From Andreprevotia sp. IGB-42 (GTDB taxonomy: Bacteria > Pseudomonadota > Gammaproteobacteria > Burkholderiales > Chitinibacteraceae): a stretch of DNA of 64,000 nt. Within the stretch, counting starts at the first letter, position 1; every line of letters starts with the position of its first letter. The position numbers were made by a program, and so were the translations under genes. The notes under the pieces were generated by a model. That model was not told where the DNA came from, did not search any database, and was given only the letters and a program-made list of their open reading frames with translations. The stretch spans positions 186,001 to 250,000 of the forward strand of contig NZ_WXTX01000005.1 of the NCBI RefSeq assembly GCF_009848685.1. The letters are read 5' to 3'. Of the stretch, positions 34,491 through 41,790 are shown piece by piece.

Positions 34491-35912
34491 ATGAACGATA
34501 CAACCACCAGCGTCAACCTCGCGCTCAACGACGATACCGGCAACAACCCGGCAGCGGCACGCACCGTGCGCAATGCGCGCCGCGTGGCCGTGGCGCTGCT
34601 GCTGTTGCTGGGCATCGGCGGCGTGGCCCGCGCCATCAGCAATCAGGCAGACAGCAAGCTGCTGGCGCAGAAAACCGCCGAGCAGGCCCGCCGCACCGTG
34701 CAGGTTACCGAGCTCAAGCCCGGAGAGGCCATCAGCAAGCTCACGCTGGCCGGCACCCTGCGCGGGCGTGAAGAAGCGGTGATCCATGCCCGCACCAATG
34801 GTTACCTGAAGGCGTGGTACAAGGATCTGGGCGAGCACGTGAAGCAGGGAGAGCTGCTGGCGGAGATCGATACCCCGGAAATCGATCAGGAGCTAGGGCA
34901 GGTGCGCGCCACGCGTGACCAGATCCGTGCCCGCCAGGCACTGGCCGAATCATCGCTGGCGCGCTGGCAGGGCCTGCGCGAGCGCGATGCCGTATCGCAG
35001 CAGGAGCTGGATGAACGAAGCACCGCGTTGCGCCAGGCGCAGGCCGATCTCGCCGCCGCTAATGCCAATGTGCAGCGGCTGGAGCGGCTGGGCAGCTTCA
35101 AGCAGCTGCGCGCGCCGTTCGATGGCATCGTGGTGCGCCGCAATGTGGATGTGGGCACGCTGATTGCCGCCGGCACCAGCCGCGAGCTGTTTGCGCTGGC
35201 GCAAACCGGCCAGTTGCGTATCCAGGTGGCCGTGCCGCAGGCGCTGGCGCAAGGCATCACCGTCGGGCAGGACGCCGCCGTGGTAGTGCCCGAGTGGCCG
35301 GGCAAGCCGTTCCGCGGCACGGTCACGCGCACCGCAGGCGCCATCGATGCCGCCACGCGTTCGATGCAGATCGAAGTGGCCTTGCCCAACCCGGATGGCA
35401 AGCTGCTGCCCGGTGCGTTTGCCGAAGTGCGCCTTACGCTCGCCAGCCCCAAAAAACCGCTGGTCCTGCCGATCAACACGCTGACCTTCGATGCCGATGG
35501 CGTCAGCGTGGCGGTGGTGGGCAAGGATGGCGTGGTGGCGGTGCGCCCGATCAAGATCGGCCGTGATTTCGGCAAGAACGCAGAGATCCTCGATGGCGTG
35601 AAACGCGGTGAGCAGGTGGTGGTCAACCCGCCGGACGCATTGTTGGCTGGTGATACCGTCAGCACCATCGCTTGGGTGGCACCGGGCAAGGATGGCAAGC
35701 CGGATACCGGCAAAGGCAGCGAAAAGGCTGGTAAAGCAGGTGCCGGCCCCGCCGCCGGGAAGGCAGACCCCGCCGCAGGCAAAGCGGATGCAGCAGGCAA
35801 GCAGGGTAAACCGGAAACTGCCGGCAAAACCGAACCCGCCGCAGGCAAAGGGGGCGATGCTGCGCCTGCCGAATCACCCGCCATGGCGGCCAAGAGCGGA
35901 GGCAAGGCGTGA
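34491..35912 (+). CDS. RND efflux periplasmic adaptor subunit
   Basis: A 473-residue membrane fusion protein. One N-terminal membrane helix (VAVALLLLLGIGGVARAI) precedes the lipoyl half TNGYLKAWYKDLGEHVKQGE. A coiled hairpin follows (residues about 130-195), then LRAPFDGIVVRRNVDVGTLI and beta-barrel/membrane-proximal domains. Unusual is a 76-residue tail (398-473) of repeated A-G-K-P-type units such as KAGKAGAGPAAGKADPAAGK; it is low-complexity and strongly basic. The gene ends with a 4-bp overlap into the outer-membrane factor gene. Family assignment is firm; the tail's function is unknown. Confidence 0.93.
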   Translation: MNDTTTSVNLALNDDTGNNPAAARTVRNARRVAVALLLLLGIGGVARAISNQADSKLLAQKTAEQARRTVQVTELKPGEAISKLTLAGTLRGREEAVIHARTNGYLKAWYKDLGEHVKQGELLAEIDTPEIDQELGQVRATRDQIRARQALAESSLARWQGLRERDAVSQQELDERSTALRQAQADLAAANANVQRLERLGSFKQLRAPFDGIVVRRNVDVGTLIAAGTSRELFALAQTGQLRIQVAVPQALAQGITVGQDAAVVVPEWPGKPFRGTVTRTAGAIDAATRSMQIEVALPNPDGKLLPGAFAEVRLTLASPKKPLVLPINTLTFDADGVSVAVVGKDGVVAVRPIKIGRDFGKNAEILDGVKRGEQVVVNPPDALLAGDTVSTIAWVAPGKDGKPDTGKGSEKAGKAGAGPAAGKADPAAGKADAAGKQGKPETAGKTEPAAGKGGDAAPAESPAMAAKSGGKA

Positions 35913-37384
35913 CGATACAGCGCGTGATGCCCCAGCTGTCCTTGCTGGCACTGCTGGGGTTGGCTGCCTGCGCCAGCGGGCCGGATTATGTACGGCCGGT
36001 GGCCGCCAGCGCCGCACAATGGCAAAGCCCCTTGCCTTGGCAGGGTAGCCAGCCGGCAGATGCCTTGCCCAAGGGGGCGTGGTGGCAGGTGTTCGGCGAT
36101 GCGGCGCTCAACCAGCTGGAAGATGCGGCACTGGCGGCCAACCAGAACCTCAAGCTGGCGACGGCACGGCTGGCACAGGCACGCGCCAATGCGCGCGCAG
36201 TCGATGCCAACCTGTGGCCCACGGTGGACCTGAGCGGGCGTGGCGCGCGCCAGCAAACGTCCGCCAACCGCCCCGCATCCACCAATGACGGCAAGGCCAC
36301 CAGCACTACGCAGAACGATTTCATCATTGGCGCCACCGTTGCCTATGAGGTCGATCTGTTTGGCCGCATCAACCGCGAAGTGGAAAGTGCCGCAGCCAGC
36401 AGCCAGCAGGCCGAGGCCGATTTCGAGAACGTCCGCCTGCTGTTGACCGCAGAGGTGGCCAGCAACTGGTTTGCGCTGCGCGCGCTCGATACCGAGCTGG
36501 ATGTGCTGAAGCAGAGCCTCACCTTCCAGTCGCGCGCGGTCGATCTGCTGGCCGCCCGGCATGAAAAAGGCGCTGCATCCGGGCTGGATGTGGCGCAGCA
36601 AGAAGCGCAGCGTGACAACACCCGCACACAGATCGACCTGATTACCCGTCAGCGCCTGTTGCTGGCCAACAGCCTGGCTACGCTCACCGGCCAGCCGGCA
36701 CCGGCTTTCCAGCTGCCGGCCAGCCCGCTGGCACTCGGTACCGCAGGTAGTGCACTCCCGGCCATCCCGCTGGGCCAGCCGGCCAGCTTGCTGGAACGCC
36801 GCCCGGACATCGCCGCGGCTGAGCGCGGCGTGGCAGTCGCCAATGCCCTGATCGGCGTTGCCGATGCCGCGCGTTTTCCCAGCCTCAAGCTCAATGCCGG
36901 TGGCGGCTGGGATAGCCGTGAATTGTCATCGCTGATTTCTGCACCCAGCGTGTTCTGGGCACTGGGTGCGGGCCTTGCCTATTCGGTGATCGATGGGGGC
37001 CGCAATGCTGCCCGGCTCGATGCCGCGCGCGCCAATCACGAAGCCGCAACGGCCGCCTACCGGCAAAGCGTGCTGCGTGCGTTGCAGGAGGTTGAAGACA
37101 GCCTGGCGTCGCTCACCACGCTCAAGAGCGCTGCCGCTCATGCGCAAACCGCCACCACCAGCGCCGAGCATGCGCAGGCCATTGCCACCGACCGCTACCG
37201 TGGCGGTATCGCCAGTTATCTGGAAGTGGTCACCGCCAGCCAGAACGCGCTCAACAATCGCCGGCAACTGGCGCAATTGCAGGGGCAGCAACTGACCAGC
37301 ACCGTGCAGTTGATCAAGGCGCTGGGCGGCGGCTGGCAAAATCCGCAACAGCTTGCCGCACAGGCCGTACCGCAATCGCAGTAG
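35909..37384 (+). CDS. NodT-family outer-membrane efflux lipoprotein
   Basis: A 491-residue TolC-like channel. The signal ends in a lipobox (LLGLAACASGPDYVRP, Cys near residue 18), and the P-D-Y-x-R-P start is diagnostic of NodT/OprM proteins. Two tandem OEP repeats follow: WWQVFGDAALNQLEDAALAANQNL and PASLLERRPDIAAAERGVAVANALIGVA. It is the third gene of the efflux operon, overlapping the adaptor by 4 bp. A terminator hairpin follows at 37419. Confidence 0.94.
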   Translation: MTIQRVMPQLSLLALLGLAACASGPDYVRPVAASAAQWQSPLPWQGSQPADALPKGAWWQVFGDAALNQLEDAALAANQNLKLATARLAQARANARAVDANLWPTVDLSGRGARQQTSANRPASTNDGKATSTTQNDFIIGATVAYEVDLFGRINREVESAAASSQQAEADFENVRLLLTAEVASNWFALRALDTELDVLKQSLTFQSRAVDLLAARHEKGAASGLDVAQQEAQRDNTRTQIDLITRQRLLLANSLATLTGQPAPAFQLPASPLALGTAGSALPAIPLGQPASLLERRPDIAAAERGVAVANALIGVADAARFPSLKLNAGGGWDSRELSSLISAPSVFWALGAGLAYSVIDGGRNAARLDAARANHEAATAAYRQSVLRALQEVEDSLASLTTLKSAAAHAQTATTSAEHAQAIATDRYRGGIASYLEVVTASQNALNNRRQLAQLQGQQLTSTVQLIKALGGGWQNPQQLAAQAVPQSQ

Positions 37385-37418
37385 CCGGGTTGCGTGCAGT
37401 GCAAGCGTACATGCAACA

Positions 37419-37440
37419 ACAGCCCGCTTGCGCGGGCTGT
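37419..37440. terminator. bidirectional terminator, efflux operon / ribH
   Basis: ACAGCCCGC, loop TTGC, GCGGGCTGT. A 9-bp stem between the convergent stop codons of the outer-membrane factor gene and ribH. Confidence 0.7.
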
Positions 37441-37445
37441 CTGCG

Positions 37446-37970
37446 TTATTGCTGGTGGTGCACCAGTGGCAATGCGTTCAGGCTTTGCAAGGTGGCAAGG
37501 CACGCTTGCGCTACCTCGGTGCCTTTCTTCACGAAATGATCGGTGAAAAAGCGCAGGTGATCATCGTGCTCGTGAAAATCGCGCGGTGTCAGCACCGCTG
37601 AAAACACCGGTACATCGCTATCGAGCTGGATGCGCATCAGGCCATCGATCACTGCGGATGTCACGAACTCGTGCCGGTAGATGCCGCCATTGACGATGAA
37701 GCCGCAGGCAATGATGGCATCATAACGGCCACTTTGCGCCAGCCGCCGCGCGTGCAGCGGAATCTCGAACGCACCGGGCACATCGAATTGATCCACCTGC
37801 GTTGCCGGTACACCATTGCGTGCCAGCTCGGCCACGATGGCACGCGTGGATTGGCCAACGATGTCCTGATGCCAGGATGCAGCAACAATGGCAATGCGGG
37901 TGCCGCTGGATGGAGAAGTGGGGATGTCTACCTCGCGCCTGGTATGCGCGGGGGAATACGGCTGATTCAT
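37446..37970 (-). CDS. ribH: 6,7-dimethyl-8-ribityllumazine synthase, RibH2-like
   Basis: A 174-residue cytoplasmic enzyme that condenses 5-amino-6-ribitylaminouracil with 3,4-dihydroxybutanone phosphate, the penultimate step of riboflavin synthesis. IAIVAASWHQDIV, FDVPGAFEIPLHARRLAQSG and ACGFIVNGGIYRHEFVTSAV carry substrate contacts. VFSAVLTPRDFHEHDDHLRFF replaces the usual PVxxGVLTT-xxQAxxR region, as in the decameric RibH2 type of Brucella. It stands apart from other rib genes and is preceded by an FMN riboswitch, so it is shut off when FMN is plentiful. Confidence 0.9.
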   Translation of the reverse strand: MNQPYSPAHTRREVDIPTSPSSGTRIAIVAASWHQDIVGQSTRAIVAELARNGVPATQVDQFDVPGAFEIPLHARRLAQSGRYDAIIACGFIVNGGIYRHEFVTSAVIDGLMRIQLDSDVPVFSAVLTPRDFHEHDDHLRFFTDHFVKKGTEVAQACLATLQSLNALPLVHHQQ

Positions 37971-38060
37971 GGATTTCCTCGGTGAAACGGATCACACCAG
38001 AATCAGGGCACGCGAAAGCACGGCAGCCACGCCGCAGCGCAGTCACCGGTAATTCGCGAT

Positions 38061-38203
38061 CTCTTTCATCCGGACTATCACCGTCGGCCCTGGTATCGCA
38101 CCAGATCTGCTGACCCTGTCACCCACACGCAGGCAACAGGCGCTCGCGGGCTTCTGCTTGCGCAGTTACCGCCGGTGGGGAATTGCACCCCGCCCTGAGA
38201 ACG
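38061..38203 (-). ncRNA. FMN riboswitch (RFN element)
   Basis: On the minus strand the leader of ribH has all conserved blocks of the FMN aptamer in order: TCTCAGGGCGGGGTGCAATT, CCCCACCGGCGGTAA, GCCCGCGAGC, GGGTCAGCAGATCTGGT, CCAGGGCCGACGGT and ATAGTCCGGATGAAAGAGA. The closing helix pairs CTCTTTC-side with the GAGAACG side. It lies 91 bp before the ribH start codon, enough for an expression platform. Confidence 0.96.
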
Positions 38204-38378
38204 CTGCCAATCAATCGATTGGAAGTTCTATGGTAGCAATTTTTAGATTGCATGGATATATGTGAGGTGTGCTTTATGAGCAAACCATATCCACTTGCCA
38301 GTACAGGCGGTTGGTATCGGGCGGCAGGTGGCAGCAATTTGGTGGTTTTACGTGGCGTGTGGCCAGATCTGATGGGCA

Positions 38379-39275
38379 TCAGTCCGGTGTTGCTGCTCGT
38401 GCCGCGTGGTACAACCAGTCGCAAAACGCCTGCACCGCCGCATCGTTGCCGCTTTTGTCCGGCACATAGGCAAAGTAGCGCCAGCTGTTGAGCCGTGGCC
38501 CGTCGAACGGCAGCACCAGCCGGCCTTCGGCCACGTCATCCGCCACCAGCAAGGTTGGCCCCATCGCCACGCCGAGGCCGTCCAGCGCTGCCTGCAGGGT
38601 CAGGTAGAAATGCTCCAGCGTCAGCGATTGGGCGGGCTGCAATGCTGGTGCCCCGGCGGCATCCAGCCAGTCGCGCCACACATCCGGCAGCGTGGCGGTG
38701 TGCAGCAGGGTGTGGTGCTGCAGGTCGCCAACCGTTTCCAGTGGCTGGCGCGCCAGCAGGGCCGGGCTGCATACCGGCAGGCGGTCTTCGGTCATGAACT
38801 CGTGGCCGGTATGGCCTTTCAGCGTTTGCGGCCCACCGCGGATGATCACGTCGTAGGCATCGCCCAGCGATGGGATCGGGTCATTCGAGGTGGAAATGCG
38901 CACTTCCACCTGCGGATGCGCAATCTGGAACAGCGACAGCCTTGGTATCAGCCAGCGCAGCGTGAACGTGGCAGGCGCATTCACCCGCAGCAAGCGTGCT
39001 TCGCGCTGCGCCAGTTGCCGGGCGGTAGCAGCCTCGATGCGCTCGAATGCCGGTGTGATCTCGGCCAGGTAGCTGGCACCCGCTGCGGTCAGCAGCACGC
39101 GCCGGTTCAGCCGCTCGAACAGCGGTTTGCCCAGCCAGTCTTCCAATTGGCGGATTTGCCGGCTGATTGCACCATGCGTCACGTGAAGCACATCGGCTGC
39201 AGCGCTGAAGCTTTGTAGCCGGGCGGCGGCTTCAAACGCGCGCAGTGCGTTCAGCGGCGGTAGCTGTCGTTTCAT
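38379..39275 (-). CDS. LysR-family regulator, GcvA-like
   Basis: A 298-residue regulator of the GcvA/AmpR subgroup, as shown by MKRQLPPLNALRAFEAAARL at the N-terminus. The helix-turn-helix continues FSAAADVLHVTHGAISRQIR and LEDWLGKPLFERLNRRVLLT. The effector domain runs from about residue 90. ATG 39275 gives the exact family start; a much longer open frame reaching 39734 is antisense to purA. It is divergent from purA with a 126-bp shared region. The target is unknown. Confidence 0.9.
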   Translation of the reverse strand: MKRQLPPLNALRAFEAAARLQSFSAAADVLHVTHGAISRQIRQLEDWLGKPLFERLNRRVLLTAAGASYLAEITPAFERIEAATARQLAQREARLLRVNAPATFTLRWLIPRLSLFQIAHPQVEVRISTSNDPIPSLGDAYDVIIRGGPQTLKGHTGHEFMTEDRLPVCSPALLARQPLETVGDLQHHTLLHTATLPDVWRDWLDAAGAPALQPAQSLTLEHFYLTLQAALDGLGVAMGPTLLVADDVAEGRLVLPFDGPRLNSWRYFAYVPDKSGNDAAVQAFCDWLYHAARAATPD

Positions 39276-39401
39276 TCGTGTGAGTTTTCCTGACGTATGG
39301 CTGCACGATAAATCGTTTGTTCCGGCCGGGGAAGCCCCGTAACTTCCATCTGCACCAACACCGGTGCGCGCAGGGTCAATCGGGCAGCGGAGGGAACAGG
39401 T

Positions 39402-40688
39402 ATGGGCAATAAAGTCATCGTGATCGGCATGCAGTGGGGCGACGAAGGCAAGGGCAAGATCGTCGATGTGCTCAGCCAGCACGCAGACCGCGTGGTGCGC
39501 TTCAACGGCGGCCATAATGCCGGGCATACGCTGGTGGTAAATGGCCAGAAATGGAAGCTGGCCTTGCTGCCCTGCGGTCTGCTGCACGGCAAGCCCGGGG
39601 TGATCGGCAATGGTGTGGTGATCGATCCGCATGCGTTGCTGGCAGAAATCGACCGCATCACCGCGCAGGGTTGCGTGGTCAGCCCCGCCAATCTGGGCAT
39701 CTCCGCCAATGCGGTATTGGTGTTGCCGGTGCATCGTGCGGTGGAAGCCGCAGATGAGGCGCGCCGCGCACAGCCCATCGGCACCACCGGCCGCGGCATC
39801 GGCCCGGCGCTGGAAGACAAGGTGGGCCGCCGCGCGATACGCATTGCCGATCTGGCCGAGCCGGATACGCTATCCATGAAAGTGGATGAGCTGGTGGCCC
39901 ACCACAACGCCCGCCTGCGGGGCCTTGGCCTGCCGGAGTTCGATCCCGCCGTCTTGCTGGCAGATTTGCTGGCACTGGCGCCGCGCATCCTGCCATATGC
40001 CACATCAAGCTGGCAGCAGCTCGATGCGGCTGACCAGCGTGGCGAGCGCATCCTGTTCGAAGGCGCACAAGCCATGCTGCTGGATGTCGATCACGGCACC
40101 TATCCGTTTGTCACCTCATCCAATGCGGCTGCCGGGCAGGCAGCGATTGGGTCTGGCTTGGGGGCTGCCAGCAGCGCGCATGTGCTCGGCATCAGCAAGG
40201 CCTACGCAACCCGCGTCGGTGCCGGGCCGTTCCCCACCGAGCTGGCGGGCGAGCAGGGCGATCTGTTGCGCCAGCGCGGCGCTGAATACGGCACCAATAC
40301 TGGCCGGCCACGCCGCTGCGGCTGGCTCGATATCGCGCTGCTGCGCCAGAGCATCAAGACCGGCGGAGCGCACAGCCTGGTGCTGACCAAGCTGGATGTG
40401 CTCGATACCCTGGCGGAAATCCGGATCTGCACCGGTTACCGCATCCATGGCGAGATCAGCGATGCCTATCCGGGTAGCGCAGCCGCGCAGGCACAGGCCG
40501 AGCCCGTTTACGAAGTGGTGCCCGGTTGGCAACAATCCACCATGGGCATCCGCAGCTGGGATGCACTGCCGGTTGCTGCGCAAAACTACATCCGCCGCAT
40601 CGAAACGCTCACCGCTACGCCAGTCTCGATGATCTCCACCAGCCCGGAGCGCGATGACATGATCGTGCTGGCGCAACCCTTCGGCTGA
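39402..40688 (+). CDS. purA: adenylosuccinate synthetase
   Basis: A 428-residue cytoplasmic enzyme that joins IMP and aspartate with GTP, the first committed step to AMP. The signature [12 protein letters not shown] (GTP loop with catalytic Asp) lies at residues 11-22, followed by [12 protein letters not shown] (catalytic His), [33 protein letters not shown] and [17 protein letters not shown] precedes the ATG. The usual betaproteobacterial context (hisZ-purA) is absent; it sits between a LysR gene and the Ku gene. It could therefore be a second copy, which cannot be judged from this window. Confidence 0.95.
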   Translation: MGNKVIVIGMQWGDEGKGKIVDVLSQHADRVVRFNGGHNAGHTLVVNGQKWKLALLPCGLLHGKPGVIGNGVVIDPHALLAEIDRITAQGCVVSPANLGISANAVLVLPVHRAVEAADEARRAQPIGTTGRGIGPALEDKVGRRAIRIADLAEPDTLSMKVDELVAHHNARLRGLGLPEFDPAVLLADLLALAPRILPYATSSWQQLDAADQRGERILFEGAQAMLLDVDHGTYPFVTSSNAAAGQAAIGSGLGAASSAHVLGISKAYATRVGAGPFPTELAGEQGDLLRQRGAEYGTNTGRPRRCGWLDIALLRQSIKTGGAHSLVLTKLDVLDTLAEIRICTGYRIHGEISDAYPGSAAAQAQAEPVYEVVPGWQQSTMGIRSWDALPVAAQNYIRRIETLTATPVSMISTSPERDDMIVLAQPFG

Positions 40689-40821
40689 GCTGAGCGGCGC
40701 TGTCGGCATTGTCTGATGCGCCGCTGCCTGCAGCACCACGCCAGCAAGCGGCGTTGGCCGATAGGGCGCCGTGTGCAGCCGGGGTAGCGTAAAGCGATCA
40801 CCGGTTCATGGATGCATAGCG

Positions 40822-41778
40822 ATGGCACGCGCAATCTGGAGTGGCGCAATCAGCTTCGGGCTGATCTTTATCCCGGTCAGCCTGCTCTCGGCCGAAGAGC
40901 CGGACGAGCTGGATCTCACCATGCTCGATTCGCGCGATTTCTCGCCGGTGGGCTTCAAGCGCTACAACAAGCGCACCGGCAAGGAAGTAGCGTGGGACCG
41001 CATCATCAAGGGCTACGAATACGAGCCGGATCAGTTCGTGGCGCTGTCCGATGCGGATTTCCGCGCCGCCAACGTCAAGGCCACGCAGACCATCGACCTG
41101 CTTTCCTTCGTTGCCGCAGATGACGTCGAGCCCATGTATTTCGAAAAACCGTATTACCTCACCCCCGCCAAACGCGGCGAGAAGGTGTACGCGCTGCTGC
41201 GCGAAGCACTGCGCCGCTCCGGCAAGGTCGCGGTGGCGCAGATCGTCATCCGCGTCAAACAGCACCTGGCGCTGATCTCGCCGGTGGGCGATGCGCTGGT
41301 GCTCAATACCGTGCGCTACGGCGAGGAAATACGCGGCACCGATGCGCTCAAGCTGCCCGGCAGCATCGAAGACGCCGGCATTGCCGAGAAAGAAGTGAAG
41401 ATGGCCATGGCACTGATCGACGGCATGAGCGAGGACTGGCAGCCACAGCGCTACCAGGATCGATACCGGCACGACCTGTTGGCATTGATCGACGAGAAAA
41501 GCCGCAAGCACCAGACGCATGACCTCACACCGGACGATGCGCAAGAGGATGAAGCACCCGCCTCGGCCGAGGTGATTGACCTGATGGACCTGCTGAAAAA
41601 AAGCCTCTCTGCCGCGCCCACCAGTGCAGCAAGCGGGCGGGCACCGGCTGCTAAAGAAAGTACAGCCAAGGCCAAGGCGGCCAAGCCTGCTGTCAGCAAG
41701 GCCGGCAAAACCACGCCCGCCGGCAAGGCCAGATCAGCCAGCCCGGCACCCGCCGCCAGCCGTCGCAAACAGGCCTGA
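40822..41778 (+). CDS. ku: Ku DNA end-binding protein
   Basis: A 318-residue bacterial Ku, which forms a ring on DNA double-strand ends and recruits LigD for non-homologous end joining. The start ARAIWSGAISFGLIFIPVSL and HQ-variant KRYNKRTGKEVAWDRIIKGYEYEPDQFVAL are diagnostic. YFEKPYYLTPAKRGEKVYALLREALR follows in the core. The C-terminal tail after residue 260 is Lys/Ala/Ser/Pro-rich, as in Ku proteins that bind DNA with a basic tail. ATG 40822 starts exactly at the family N-terminus. ligD follows after 12 bp. Confidence 0.96.
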   Translation: MARAIWSGAISFGLIFIPVSLLSAEEPDELDLTMLDSRDFSPVGFKRYNKRTGKEVAWDRIIKGYEYEPDQFVALSDADFRAANVKATQTIDLLSFVAADDVEPMYFEKPYYLTPAKRGEKVYALLREALRRSGKVAVAQIVIRVKQHLALISPVGDALVLNTVRYGEEIRGTDALKLPGSIEDAGIAEKEVKMAMALIDGMSEDWQPQRYQDRYRHDLLALIDEKSRKHQTHDLTPDDAQEDEAPASAEVIDLMDLLKKSLSAAPTSAASGRAPAAKESTAKAKAAKPAVSKAGKTTPAGKARSASPAPAASRRKQA

Positions 41779-41790
41779 TTTGGAGGTGCC

